Positions 18,594 through 30,482 of a DNA stretch of 64,000 nt are shown here, piece by piece. The position numbers were made by a program, and so were the translations under genes. Location: contig NZ_VTQH01000002.1 of the NCBI RefSeq assembly GCF_008763945.1, positions 426,578 through 490,577 of the forward strand, in the 5' to 3' direction. The notes under the pieces were generated by a model. The model was given only the letters and a program-made list of their open reading frames with translations, had not been told where the DNA came from and searched no databases. Positions within the stretch are counted from its first letter, which is position 1. Every line of letters begins with the position of its first letter. The DNA comes from Microbacterium testaceum StLB037. Lineage in GTDB: Bacteria > Actinomycetota > Actinomycetes > Actinomycetales > Microbacteriaceae.

Positions 18594-19085
18594 ATGACCA
18601 CGACGCGTGCTCCGTTCGCACTCATCGCCGCCTCGGCCCTGCTCCTGCTCACCGGTTGTGCCGGCGGGTCGTCGGGCGACTCCGAGTCGAGCGACGAGAG
18701 CCTGAACGACGCCGGGACCACCACGACGCAGGAGAGCGCCGCCCCCGCGGCCGGCGGCGGGGATCAGTCGAAGCAGGAAGCCTGCGACATCATCCGCACG
18801 CAGCTCGAGGAGGTCAGCAGCGCCGGATCGACGGTGAACACCTCCGACCCGCAGGCGACGCTGGCGCAGTTCACCCAGCTCGCCTCCGACGTCAGCACGG
18901 AGTTCTCCAGCATCACCAACGAAGAGATCGCCCCCGTCGCGCAGAAGGCGAGCGGAGCCCTGCAGGACTACGCGGCCTTCCTCGAGAAGGTCGTGGCCGA
19001 TCCTTCCCAGGCGAGCGGGATCGGCGAGCAGGTGAACACGCTGCAGACCAGCTTCACCGAGGCCGCGTCGGCCTGCGCAAGCTGA
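18594..19085 (+). CDS. secreted lipoprotein, unknown function
   Basis: A 163-residue lipoprotein: basic start, hydrophobic core LIAASALLLLTGC with lipobox LLTGC (Cys about 22), a Ser/Asp/Thr linker, then a helical domain with a pair of Cys residues (QEACDIIR and ASACAS) that could form a disulfide. The ATG follows GGGGGG at 8-base spacing, and a TACCGT -10-like box lies about 60 bases upstream. No known domain. It is followed by the convergent ligA gene. Confidence 0.75.
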   Translation: MTTTRAPFALIAASALLLLTGCAGGSSGDSESSDESLNDAGTTTTQESAAPAAGGGDQSKQEACDIIRTQLEEVSSAGSTVNTSDPQATLAQFTQLASDVSTEFSSITNEEIAPVAQKASGALQDYAAFLEKVVADPSQASGIGEQVNTLQTSFTEAASACAS

Positions 19086-19150
19086 TCACCACGGTTCGGG
19101 ACGCGACGGGCGGGGGCTACGGCCCTCGTCCGTCGCGCTTCCGTCCGCGG

Positions 19151-21592
<2,442 letters not shown>

Positions 21593-21648
21593 TTAGGGAG
21601 GGGTTCCGACATCGCCGGAGGGCCTTGCACGCCCCACCCCGGCGCGGC

Positions 21649-22746
21649 TCAGGCCTCGACCGGGACCGCCGACACCGTCCGGTCGATCGTGAACTGCCCG
21701 AGCACGCGCGTGCCGTCGTAGAGCACGGCGGTCTGCCCGGGGGCCACACCGTCGAACGGCGTCTCGGGGCGCACTGTCAGCAGACCGTCGGTCATCGACG
21801 CGAATGCCGGCACCGGGTCGGCGTGCGCGCGGATCTGCACGTCGCACGCGAAGGAGTCGGCATCCGGAGCCCGTCCCGCCCAGGTGAAGCGTTCTCCCGC
21901 GATCTCGGAGCACGCGAGCGCCTCCTTGGGCCCCACCACGACGGTGTTGTTGATCGGGCGCACCTCGAGAACGAAGCGGGGCTTGCCGTCGGCGGCGGGC
22001 ACACCCAGCTGCAGGCCCCGGCGCTGCCCCACGGTGAAGGCGTGCGCGCCCTCGTGCGTGCCGACCACGGCACCGCTGCGGTCGAGGATCTCGCCGCGCT
22101 CGGCGCCCACCTTGTCGGCGAGCCACCCGCGCGTGTCGCCGTCGGGGATGAAGCAGATGTCGTGGCTGTCGGGCTTCTGCGCCACCGACAGCCCGCGCTC
22201 CTCGGCCTCGGCGCGCACGAGCGCCTTCGACGGGGTCGACCCGAGCGGGAAGTAGGTGTGCGCGAGCTGCTCCGCCGTGAGCACGCCCAGCACGTACGAC
22301 TGGTCCTTCGCGTTGTCGGACGCCCGGTGCAGCTCGCGCCCGTCGGGCGTGTCGACGAGCGTGGCGTAGTGCCCGGTGCAGACGGCGTCGAAGCCGAGCT
22401 CGAGAGCGCGCTCGAGCAGGGCGGCGAACTTGATCTTCTCGTTGCAGCGCATGCAGGGGTTGGGGGTGCGCCCCGCGCGGTACTCCGACACGAAGTCATC
22501 GATGACGTCGTCGCGGAAGCGCTCCGAGAAGTCCCACACGTAGAACGGCATCCCGAGCTTGTCGGCGGCCCGCCGCGCGTCCATCGCGTCTTCGATCGTG
22601 CAGCAGCCGCGGCTGCCGGCGCGCAGCGTCCCGCCCGCGCGCGAGAGCGCCAGGTGCACGCCGACCACGTCGTGACCCGCCTCCACCGCGCGGGCCGCAG
22701 CCACCGCGGAGTCGACCCCACCGCTCATCGCCGCCAGAACTCGCAT
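21649..22746 (-). CDS. mnmA: tRNA-specific 2-thiouridylase MnmA
   Basis: Thiolates U34 of tRNA Lys/Glu/Gln. The 365 residues carry the PP-loop [13 protein letters not shown], the catalytic Cys pair Cys101 ([12 protein letters not shown]) and Cys198 (HDICFIPDG), the GHYATL and KDQSYVLG motifs and a C-terminal beta-barrel. TAGACT (22753-22758) lies 6 bases before the ATG and sits at the end of the upstream cysteine desulfurase gene, which can supply the sulfur. Gene order iscS-mnmA-ligA is typical of this group. Confidence 0.96.
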   Translation of the reverse strand: MRVLAAMSGGVDSAVAAARAVEAGHDVVGVHLALSRAGGTLRAGSRGCCTIEDAMDARRAADKLGMPFYVWDFSERFRDDVIDDFVSEYRAGRTPNPCMRCNEKIKFAALLERALELGFDAVCTGHYATLVDTPDGRELHRASDNAKDQSYVLGVLTAEQLAHTYFPLGSTPSKALVRAEAEERGLSVAQKPDSHDICFIPDGDTRGWLADKVGAERGEILDRSGAVVGTHEGAHAFTVGQRRGLQLGVPAADGKPRFVLEVRPINNTVVVGPKEALACSEIAGERFTWAGRAPDADSFACDVQIRAHADPVPAFASMTDGLLTVRPETPFDGVAPGQTAVLYDGTRVLGQFTIDRTVSAVPVEA

Positions 22747-22755
22747 CGTCCCAGT

Positions 22756-23940
22756 CTACGAACGTCGGTCTGAACGGGCGCCGGATGCCACCGCGCGGGC
22801 GTACGCGTCCGGAAGCCGGGTGAGCACCGCGTCGACGTCGTCGGCCGTAGAGGTGTAGCCGAGGGTGAATCTCAGCACCGAGCGAGCCGCGCGATCGTCG
22901 AGCCCGAGCGCGAGCACCACATGCGACGGCTCCGCGACGCCGGCCTGGCACGCCGACCCCGTCGACACCGCGATCTGCTGCATGTCGAGCAGGAACAGCA
23001 GCGTCTCGCCCGCGGCATCCGGGAACAGCACGTGCGCATTGCCGGGCAGACGCTCGGTCGGGTGCCCGAGCAGCCGGGCGGAGGGAATGGACGACAGGAT
23101 GCCGGCCACCAGGCGCTCCCGGAGGGCTTCGAGCCGCGCCGTCTCGGCGTGTCGCTCGCGCTCGGCCGCCGTGAGGGCGGCGGCGAAGGCGGCGGCGCCC
23201 GGGACGTCCTGCGTGCCGGCGCGCAGGCTGCGCTGCTGGCCTCCGCCGTGGACGAGCGGGGTGAGTCGGGCGTGTCGCGAGACCACGGCCGCGCCGACCC
23301 CGACGGGACCGCCGACCTTGTGCGCCGACACCGACATCGCCACGAGTCCGAACGCGTCGCTCCCCGCCCCGCGCCAGGCGGCGAAATCGACCGGGATCTG
23401 GCCGAGCGCCGAGACGGCGTCGAGGTGCAGGGGCACTCCGGCGTCGCGTGCGCGGGCCGTGAGGTCGGCGGCATCCTGGACCGTTCCGACCTCGTTGCTC
23501 GCGACCAGCGCCGTGGCGAGGGCGGAGCCGGGCAGGGCGATCGAGAACGCCTCGGGATCGATGCGGCCGAGCGGATCGAGGGGCACCGGACGCACCCGGG
23601 CCTCGTGCGTGGAGGCGAGCCAGCCCACGGCGTCGAGGGTCGCGTGGTGCTCTCCGTCGGGCAGGACGATCGCCTCGGTGTCGGCGGGGCGCGACCACCA
23701 CAGCCCCTTCAGGGCGAGGTTGGCGGCCTCGGTCCCGCCCGAGGTGAACACCACCTCGATGGGCTGGCAGCCGAGCACCGCGGCGACGGCCTCGCGGGCG
23801 TCCTCGAGCAGGCGACGGGCGTCCTGGCCCGCGCCGTGGATCGACGAGGGGTTGCCGAGCACGTCGTGGGCGGCGAGCCACGCCGCGCGCGCCTCGGGAC
23901 GCAACGGGGTGGTCGCCGCGTGATCGAGGTATACCCGCAT
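22756..23940 (-). CDS. cysteine desulfurase (IscS/NifS class)
   Basis: PLP enzyme that removes sulfur from cysteine as an enzyme-bound persulfide. The 394 residues have YLDHAATTPLRPEA, the GGTEAANLAL phosphate-binding loop, Lys208 in SAHKVGGP and the persulfide Cys331 in STGSACQAGV. ATG 23940 follows GGAAGGGCGAGG. It lies just upstream of mnmA on the same strand, so sulfur transfer to tRNA is its most likely job; Fe-S assembly partners are not in the window. A TACCCT/TAGTGA-rich divergent region separates it from glgX. Confidence 0.92.
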   Translation of the reverse strand: MRVYLDHAATTPLRPEARAAWLAAHDVLGNPSSIHGAGQDARRLLEDAREAVAAVLGCQPIEVVFTSGGTEAANLALKGLWWSRPADTEAIVLPDGEHHATLDAVGWLASTHEARVRPVPLDPLGRIDPEAFSIALPGSALATALVASNEVGTVQDAADLTARARDAGVPLHLDAVSALGQIPVDFAAWRGAGSDAFGLVAMSVSAHKVGGPVGVGAAVVSRHARLTPLVHGGGQQRSLRAGTQDVPGAAAFAAALTAAERERHAETARLEALRERLVAGILSSIPSARLLGHPTERLPGNAHVLFPDAAGETLLFLLDMQQIAVSTGSACQAGVAEPSHVVLALGLDDRAARSVLRFTLGYTSTADDVDAVLTRLPDAYARAVASGARSDRRS

Positions 23941-23986
23941 CCTCGCCCTTCCGGTAACGCCAGCGCCGTTCACTACCCTAAGACGC

Positions 23987-26065
23987 ATGGTCCGACCCGA
24001 GACTGTCCTGCCCACCCGTCCCGCCCTGCTCGATCCGTCGCTCGACGATCTGGGCGTGCGGCTCGGTCCCGACGGCGGGACGCTGCGCGTGTGGTCGGGC
24101 TCGGCCGACGCGATGCAGGTGCTGGTGTTCGACGAGGTCGATCTCGACTGGGCCACCGAGACCATCACCATGACCCCCGTCGGCGGCGGCGTGTTCGAGG
24201 CGACCACTCCCCTGCTGCGCCCGGGTGCGCGCTACGCGATCCGCGTCGGCGGACCGCAGGGCCCGGGGCACACCTTCAACCCGCAGTCGCTGCTGATCGA
24301 GCCGTACTCGCGCGGACTGGTCTCGGGCAACTACGGCGACTGGCGCTCGGTGGTCGTCGACGGCTCCTTCGACTGGGGCGCCTCGCAGAAGCCGCGCGTG
24401 CCCCTGGATCGCACGGTCATCTACGAGGGGCACGTGAAGGGGCTGACGAAGCGGCATCCGTTCATCCCTCCCGCCCTGCACGGCACCTACGCCGGACTCG
24501 CGCACCCCGCGATGATCGAGCACCTGCTCTCTCTCGGTGTGACCAGCGTCGAGCTGCTGCCGGTGCACGCCTTCGCCACCGAGCCGCGGCTCTTGCAGCT
24601 CGGTCTGTCGAACTACTGGGGCTACAACTCGCTGAACTTCTTCACCCCGCACGCGCCGTACGCCACCGCCGCGAGCCGTGCCGAGGGGCCCGAGGCCGTG
24701 CTGCGCGAGTTCAAGGGGATGGTCAAGCTGCTGCACGAGGCGGGGCTCGAGGTGCTGCTCGACGTCGTCTACAACCACACCGCGGAAGAGGGCATCGGCG
24801 GCCCCCGCACGAGCCTGCGCGGCATCGACAACAGGGCGTACTACCGTCAGACCGTCGAGGGCGCGTACATCGACGAGACCGGCTGCGGCAATGCGGTGAA
24901 CACCTCGACGGATGCCGCTGCGCGCCTGATTCTGGACTCGTTGCGGTACTGGAGCGACGAGGTGCAGATCGACGGGTTCCGGTTCGATCTCGCGGTGACG
25001 CTGGGTCGCGACGAGCGTCACTCCTTCACCCCCGATCACCCGCTGCTGCGGGCGATCCGCGACGACGCCGTGCTGTCCGGGACGAAGCTGATCGCCGAGC
25101 CGTGGGACGTCGGCATGGGCGGCTGGCAGACCGGCAACTTCGGCGAGGGCTGGTTGGAGTGGAACGACCGCTACCGCGACCGCGTCCGCAACTTCTGGTT
25201 GAGCGACATCGACTACGCCCGGCGCGCCGACACGGCCCCGGTGGGCGTCGGCGGCTTCGCCACGCGCCTGGCCGGGTCGTCGAACACGTTCAGCGACGAG
25301 CGGGGGCCGCTGGCGAGCGTCAACTTCGTCACCGCGCACGACGGGTTCACGCTGCGCGACCTCGTCTCGTACGACGTCAAGCACAACCTCGGCAACGGCG
25401 AGCAGAACCGCGACGGCGCCGACACGAACCGCTCCTTCAACCATGGCGCCGAGGGGCGCACCGACGACGAGCGCGTGCTCGCGACCAGGCGCAAGGCCAT
25501 GCGCAACCTCATGGGGACGCTGCTGCTGTCGGCGGGGGTGCCCATGATCACCGCGGGCGACGAGATGGGGCGCACGCAGCGCGGCAACAACAACGCCTAC
25601 TGCCACGACTCCGCCCTGACGTGGCTCTCGTGGGACCTCGCGGAGTGGCAGCGCGACCTCTTCGCGCACACGCGACGGCTCACCCAGCTGCGACGCGAGA
25701 ACCCGGCGCTGCGCCCGAAGCGCTTCGCGCGGCTCGGCGAGGTCATCCCCTCGGCCTCGGTCATGGAGTGGTTCGACGAGCGCGGCGCGACGATGTCGAG
25801 CGAGCGATGGAACGACCCCGCTCACCGCACGCTCCAATACCTGGCGACCTCGACTCCCGAGGACGAAGCCCCCAACCGGGTGCTGCTGGTCGTCCACGGC
25901 ACCGAGGTCGACACCGAGATCACGCTGCCCGACATCGACGACGCTGTCTACGTCCCGCTCTGGTCCAGCGCGGACGAGACACCGGTCGAGACCGCGGAGC
26001 GTTTCGTCCCGGGCGAGGTGGTACCGGTCGCGGGGGCGTCGATGCGGCTGTTCCGCGTCGACTGA
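23987..26065 (+). CDS. glgX: glycogen debranching enzyme GlgX (TreX type)
   Basis: Hydrolyses alpha-1,6 branches in glycogen or limit dextrin. The 692-residue GH13 protein has an N-terminal CBM48-like beta domain, then the barrel with VVYNHTAEEG (region I), GFRFDLAVTLGR (nucleophile Asp334), LIAEPWDVG (acid Glu371) and FVTAHDGFTLRDLV (region IV). ATG 23987 is preceded by TACCCT with a 7-base gap. It is followed at 68 bp by glgE, so the debranching and elongating enzymes are neighbours and perhaps co-regulated, although glgE has its own -10 box. Confidence 0.93.
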   Translation: MVRPETVLPTRPALLDPSLDDLGVRLGPDGGTLRVWSGSADAMQVLVFDEVDLDWATETITMTPVGGGVFEATTPLLRPGARYAIRVGGPQGPGHTFNPQSLLIEPYSRGLVSGNYGDWRSVVVDGSFDWGASQKPRVPLDRTVIYEGHVKGLTKRHPFIPPALHGTYAGLAHPAMIEHLLSLGVTSVELLPVHAFATEPRLLQLGLSNYWGYNSLNFFTPHAPYATAASRAEGPEAVLREFKGMVKLLHEAGLEVLLDVVYNHTAEEGIGGPRTSLRGIDNRAYYRQTVEGAYIDETGCGNAVNTSTDAAARLILDSLRYWSDEVQIDGFRFDLAVTLGRDERHSFTPDHPLLRAIRDDAVLSGTKLIAEPWDVGMGGWQTGNFGEGWLEWNDRYRDRVRNFWLSDIDYARRADTAPVGVGGFATRLAGSSNTFSDERGPLASVNFVTAHDGFTLRDLVSYDVKHNLGNGEQNRDGADTNRSFNHGAEGRTDDERVLATRRKAMRNLMGTLLLSAGVPMITAGDEMGRTQRGNNNAYCHDSALTWLSWDLAEWQRDLFAHTRRLTQLRRENPALRPKRFARLGEVIPSASVMEWFDERGATMSSERWNDPAHRTLQYLATSTPEDEAPNRVLLVVHGTEVDTEITLPDIDDAVYVPLWSSADETPVETAERFVPGEVVPVAGASMRLFRVD

Positions 26066-26133
26066 TCCGGGCCCGCTGTCAAGGCCGGGCGAAACCGTAC
26101 GGCGATGTCGGCGCCCCGCGATAGGTTCGGACC

Positions 26134-28218
26134 GTGGCCACCACGACGACTCCCTCGCCCGAGCTGCCCTGGCGCAGCGCCGCTTCGATTCCGGTGCGTC
26201 CGGTCAAGCCGACGCCCACCTCGCGCAGCGTGGTCACCCCGCGCATCCCGATGGCGCTGCCGCATCCGAGCGTGCCGGGGGGCCGCTTCCGCCCCTCCGC
26301 CTACGTCGGCGAGGCCGTTCCGTTCACCGTCACCGCCTTCCGCGAGGGGCACGACCGTATCGGCGTCCAGGTGCGCCTGTTCTCGCCCTCGGGCGACGAG
26401 TCGCTGCACCGTTTGCGCCCGCTGAACGACGGCTTCGACCGCTGGTCGACCCTGGTGGCCCCGCTCGAGCAGGGCGTGTGGCGCTTCCGGTTCGAGTCGT
26501 TCGCCGATGACTTCGCCACCTGGGAGCACGCCGCCGAGCTGAAGATCGCCGCGGGCGTCGACGTCGCGCTCATGCGCGAGATGGGCGCGCAACTCTTCGA
26601 CCGCGCGCGCGGTGAGAAGAAGCGCCCCGGCAGCGACAAAGACCGGCTCTACGACGCCGCCCGCGCCCTCCGCGACCCCGACGTGCACGACGACACCGCC
26701 TTGCAGATCGTTCGCGACCCCGAGATCGCCGCGCTGTTCGAGGTGCGTCCGATGATGGGACTGGTGTCGGTCGGCAAAGATGCCGAGCTGCTCGTCGAGC
26801 GCGAGCGCGCCGGGGTGGGTGCCTGGTACGAGTTCTTCCCGCGGTCCGAGGGCGCGCGTCGCGCCGACGACGGCACGGTGATCAGCGGAACCTTCCGCAC
26901 CGCCGCCGAGCGTCTCCCCGCCGTCGCCGACCTCGGCTTCGACGTGCTCTACCTCCCCCCGATCCACCCGATCGGCCAGACGAACCGCAAGGGGCCGAAC
27001 AACACCCTCGTCACCGAGCCGGGCGACCCCGGGTCGCCGTGGGCCATCGGCGGCGCCGCCGGCGGTCATGACACCGTCCACCCCGACCTCGGCACGCTCG
27101 AAGACTTCCGGGCCTTCGTGGGCACCGCGCGCGACAACGGCATCGAGGTCGCCCTCGACCTGGCCCTGCAGGCCTCTCCCGACCACCCCTGGGTCGCCGA
27201 GCACCCCGAGTGGTTCACGACGCTCCCCGACGGCTCGATCGCCTTCGCCGAGAACCCGCCGAAGAAGTACCAGGACATCTACCCGGTGAACTTCGACAAC
27301 GACCCCGACGGCATCCGCGCCGAGGTGCTGCGCATCGTCCGCCACTGGATCGCACAGGGCGTCACGATCTTCCGCGTCGACAACCCGCACACCAAGCCCC
27401 TTCAGTTCTGGGAGTGGCTCATCGCCACCGTCAGCGCCGAAGAGCCCGGTGCGGTCTTCCTCGCTGAGGCGTTCACGCGCCCGGCTCCGCTGCAGGGACT
27501 CGCGATGGCCGGGTTCCAGCAGAGCTACACCTATTTCACGTGGCGCAACACCAAGGAGGAGCTGGAGGAGTTCCTCTCGGGCCTCGCGCACGAGACCGAC
27601 GACTTCCTGCGTCCGAACCTCTTCGTGAACACGCCCGACATCCTCACCGAGTACCTGCAGTTCGGTGGTCGACCAGCGTACAAGATCCGCGCCGCGATCG
27701 CCGCGACCGCGGCACCCACCTACGGCGTCTACGCCGGATACGAGCTCTTCGAGAACGTCGCGCGTCCGGGCTCGGAAGAGAACATCGACAACGAGAAGTA
27801 CGAGTACAAGTTCCGCGATTGGGCCGGCGCCGAGGCCGCGGGCGACTCCCTCGCTCCGTACCTGCGCATGCTGAACGGCGCTCGTCGCGCACACCCCGCG
27901 CTGCGGCAGCTGCGCAACCTCAGCGTGCACTGGAGCGACGACGACTTGATCCTCGTGTACTCAAAGCACCTCGCGGCTGAGCTCTCCCCGACCGGCGAGA
28001 GCGACACGATCCTCGTGGTCGCCAACGTCGACCCGCACTCCGCGCGCGAGACGACGGTGCACCTCGACACCACGGTGTTCGGCGTCGAGCCCGGCACGCC
28101 CTTCGAGGTCGAGGACCTCGTGACCGGTCAGGTGTGGACCTGGGCCGACCACAACTTCGTGCGCCTCGACGCCTTCGTCGAGCCGGTGCACATCCTGCAT
28201 GTCAAGGAGAACCGATGA
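26134..28218 (+). CDS. glgE: alpha-1,4-glucan:maltose-1-phosphate maltosyltransferase
   Basis: Extends alpha-glucan with maltosyl units from maltose 1-phosphate (GH13_3). The 694 residues show the N-terminal domain, LYLPPIHPIGQTNRKGPNN, the nucleophile Asp416 in FRVDNPHTKP, the acid Glu445 in FLAEAFTRP and NTPDILTEYLQFGG. The Ser/Pro/Thr-rich first 45 residues look disordered. GTG start with TAGGTT exactly 6 bases upstream (leaderless). The stop overlaps glgB by ATGA, so GlgE and the branching enzyme are translationally coupled. No maltose 1-phosphate supplier (treS, pep2, glgM) is in the window. Confidence 0.96.
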   Translation: MATTTTPSPELPWRSAASIPVRPVKPTPTSRSVVTPRIPMALPHPSVPGGRFRPSAYVGEAVPFTVTAFREGHDRIGVQVRLFSPSGDESLHRLRPLNDGFDRWSTLVAPLEQGVWRFRFESFADDFATWEHAAELKIAAGVDVALMREMGAQLFDRARGEKKRPGSDKDRLYDAARALRDPDVHDDTALQIVRDPEIAALFEVRPMMGLVSVGKDAELLVERERAGVGAWYEFFPRSEGARRADDGTVISGTFRTAAERLPAVADLGFDVLYLPPIHPIGQTNRKGPNNTLVTEPGDPGSPWAIGGAAGGHDTVHPDLGTLEDFRAFVGTARDNGIEVALDLALQASPDHPWVAEHPEWFTTLPDGSIAFAENPPKKYQDIYPVNFDNDPDGIRAEVLRIVRHWIAQGVTIFRVDNPHTKPLQFWEWLIATVSAEEPGAVFLAEAFTRPAPLQGLAMAGFQQSYTYFTWRNTKEELEEFLSGLAHETDDFLRPNLFVNTPDILTEYLQFGGRPAYKIRAAIAATAAPTYGVYAGYELFENVARPGSEENIDNEKYEYKFRDWAGAEAAGDSLAPYLRMLNGARRAHPALRQLRNLSVHWSDDDLILVYSKHLAAELSPTGESDTILVVANVDPHSARETTVHLDTTVFGVEPGTPFEVEDLVTGQVWTWADHNFVRLDAFVEPVHILHVKENR

Positions 28219-30353
28219 CCTCCCTTTCCCCCGAGATCCTGGACGCCGTCGCCCACGGCGCGCACCACGACCCGCACAGCGTGCTCGGTGCGCACGAGAC
28301 CGGCGACGGGTGGGTCATCCGCTCGCGACGCCCGCTCGCGCGCGAGGTCGTCGCCCAGCTGGCCGACGGCTCGACGGTGACCCTCGAGCACGTGCGCGGG
28401 GGCATCTGGGAGGCGCCCGTCGAGGGCTACCCCGGCGCCTACACCGTGCGCGCGTCGTACGACGGCTCCGAACACGTCGCCGACGACGGCTACCGCCACG
28501 CCCCGTCCGTGGGCGAGCTCGACCTGCACCTCATCACCGAGGGACGTCACGAAGAGCTCTGGCGCGTCCTCGGCGCGCACGTGCGCGAGCTCGACGGCTC
28601 CTCGGGAACCGCCTTCACGGTGTGGGCGCCCAACGCGCGCGCCCTGCGGGTGATCGGCGACTTCAACGGGTGGGACGGCTCCGGCCACGCGATGCGCTCC
28701 ATGGGCGGCAGCGGCGTCTGGGAACTGTTCGTCCCCGGCATCGGCGTCGGCACCCGCTACAAGTTCGAGATCCTCACCCGGGGCGGCCAGTGGATCGAGA
28801 AGGCAGACCCGATGGCGCGTCTCGCCGAGGTTCCTCCGGCCACGGCATCCGTGGTGACCGACTCCGCGTACGAATGGGCCGACGACGCCTGGGTCGAGGA
28901 GCGGTCGCGCACCGCGCCGATCGACCGTCCCATGTCGATCTACGAACTCCACCTCGGCTCGTGGAAGCAGGGACTGTCGTACCGCCAGGCGGCCGACGAG
29001 ATCATCGACTACGTCGGCGCTCAGGGCTTCACGCACGTCGAGTTCCTCCCCTTGGCCGAGCACCCCTTCGGCGGCTCGTGGGGCTATCAGGTGTCGGGGT
29101 ACTACTCCCCCACCAGCCGCTTCGGCTCGCCCGACGATCTGCGCTACCTGATCGACCGCCTGCACCAGGCCGGCATCGGCGTGATCATGGACTGGGTCCC
29201 CGGACACTTCCCGAAGGACGAATTCGCCCTCGCCCGTTTCGACGGCGAGGCCCTGTACGAGCACCCCGACCCCCGCCGCGGAGAGCACAAGGACTGGGGC
29301 ACGCTCATCTTCGACTACGGCCGCAACGAGGTGCGCAACTTCCTCGTCGCCAACGCCCTGTACTGGTTCGAGGAGTTCCACGTCGACGGATTGAGAGTGG
29401 ATGCCGTGGCCTCCATGCTCTACCTCGACTACTCCCGCAACGACGGGGAGTGGGCGCCCAACCAGTTCGGCGGCCGCGAGAACCTCGAGGCGATCCGCTT
29501 CCTGCAGGAGGTCAACGCGACCTCCTACAAGCGCTATCCCGGCATCGCGATGATCGCCGAGGAATCGACCAGCTTCCCGGGCGTCACCGCCCCCACCTCG
29601 CACGCGGGCCTCGGCTTCGGGTTCAAGTGGAACATGGGCTGGATGAACGACTCGCTGCAGTACATCGCGCGCGACCCGATGTACCGTTCGCACCACGAGG
29701 GCGAGCTGTCGTTCTCGTTCGTCTACTCCTTCAGCGAGAACTTCGTCCTTCCGATCAGCCACGACGAGGTCGTGCACGGCAAGGGCAGCCTCTTCGGACG
29801 GATGCCGGGAGATCACTGGCAGAAGCTCGCGAACATGCGCGCGTTCCTGGCGTACATGTGGGGCCACCCGGGCAAGCAGCTGCTGTTCATGGGCCAGGAG
29901 TTCGGCCAGATGTCGGAGTGGTCGGAGTCGCGCAGCATCGACTGGTGGATGCTCGATCAGCCCTCGCACGCGCAGCTGCACTCCTTCGTCGCGGAGCTCA
30001 ACCGCGTCTACAAGGATCAGGCGGCCCTGTGGTCGCGCGACCACGACGGAGCCGCGTTCTCGCGCCTCGGCGCTCCCGCGTGGAACACCAACGTGCTCGC
30101 GTTCGCCCGCCGGGACCACCACGGCAACACGATCGCGGTCGTCTGCAACTTCTCCGGAGTCCCGTTGACCGACTTCCCGCTCGACCTGCCCGAGTCGGGC
30201 ACGTGGACCGAGATCCTCAACAGCGACGCCGAGGCCTTCGGCGGTTCGGGTCAGGGTAATCTCGGCGCCGTCGAGACCGACGGCCGCGGCAGCGCGACGC
30301 TCACGCTTCCGCCGCTCGGCGTGCTTTGGCTGCACCACCGATCCGCAAGCTGA
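28215..30353 (+). CDS. glgB: 1,4-alpha-glucan branching enzyme
   Basis: Introduces alpha-1,6 branches in the glucan made by GlgE. The 712-residue GH13_9 enzyme has two N-terminal beta modules (the second with FTVWAPNARALRVIGDFNGW), MDWVPGHFPKDEFAL, GLRVDAVASMLYLDY (nucleophile Asp396), MIAEESTSF (acid Glu449) and LPISHDEVVHGKGSL. It starts inside the glgE stop (ATGA). It ends just before a strong hairpin, so it is the last gene of the glgX-glgE-glgB cluster. Confidence 0.96.
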   Translation: MTSLSPEILDAVAHGAHHDPHSVLGAHETGDGWVIRSRRPLAREVVAQLADGSTVTLEHVRGGIWEAPVEGYPGAYTVRASYDGSEHVADDGYRHAPSVGELDLHLITEGRHEELWRVLGAHVRELDGSSGTAFTVWAPNARALRVIGDFNGWDGSGHAMRSMGGSGVWELFVPGIGVGTRYKFEILTRGGQWIEKADPMARLAEVPPATASVVTDSAYEWADDAWVEERSRTAPIDRPMSIYELHLGSWKQGLSYRQAADEIIDYVGAQGFTHVEFLPLAEHPFGGSWGYQVSGYYSPTSRFGSPDDLRYLIDRLHQAGIGVIMDWVPGHFPKDEFALARFDGEALYEHPDPRRGEHKDWGTLIFDYGRNEVRNFLVANALYWFEEFHVDGLRVDAVASMLYLDYSRNDGEWAPNQFGGRENLEAIRFLQEVNATSYKRYPGIAMIAEESTSFPGVTAPTSHAGLGFGFKWNMGWMNDSLQYIARDPMYRSHHEGELSFSFVYSFSENFVLPISHDEVVHGKGSLFGRMPGDHWQKLANMRAFLAYMWGHPGKQLLFMGQEFGQMSEWSESRSIDWWMLDQPSHAQLHSFVAELNRVYKDQAALWSRDHDGAAFSRLGAPAWNTNVLAFARRDHHGNTIAVVCNFSGVPLTDFPLDLPESGTWTEILNSDAEAFGGSGQGNLGAVETDGRGSATLTLPPLGVLWLHHRSAS

Positions 30354-30365
30354 CACGGAGTCATC

Positions 30366-30411
30366 AGACCCCGGATGCCGTGCGGATCCCTCCGCTCGGC
30401 ACCCGGGGTCT
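30366..30411 (+). terminator. terminator after glgB
   Basis: AGACCCCGG (30366-30374) pairs perfectly with CCGGGGTCT (30403-30411); inner bases can extend the stem. It starts 12 bases after the glgB stop and is followed by CGCCGTTCGTGTTC. Confidence 0.7.
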
Positions 30412-30436
30412 CGCCGTTCGTGTTCAAGAACAAGAG

Positions 30437-30468
30437 GGGCCCCGCCCTCCCGAAGGAGAGCGGGGCCC
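30437..30468 (-). terminator. terminator after the TPR-thioredoxin gene
   Basis: GGGCCCCGC (30437-30445) pairs with GCGGGGCCC (30460-30468). Read on the minus strand it follows the stop at 30483 and is followed by a T-rich CTCTTGTTCTTG stretch, so it suits the leftward gene. Confidence 0.75.
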
Positions 30469-30482
30469 AGTCGGCTCCGCGA

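Noticed and set aside
23978..25897. 639-codon minus-strand frame opposite glgX
   Set aside because: Antisense shadow of a GH13 enzyme with clear catalytic motifs.
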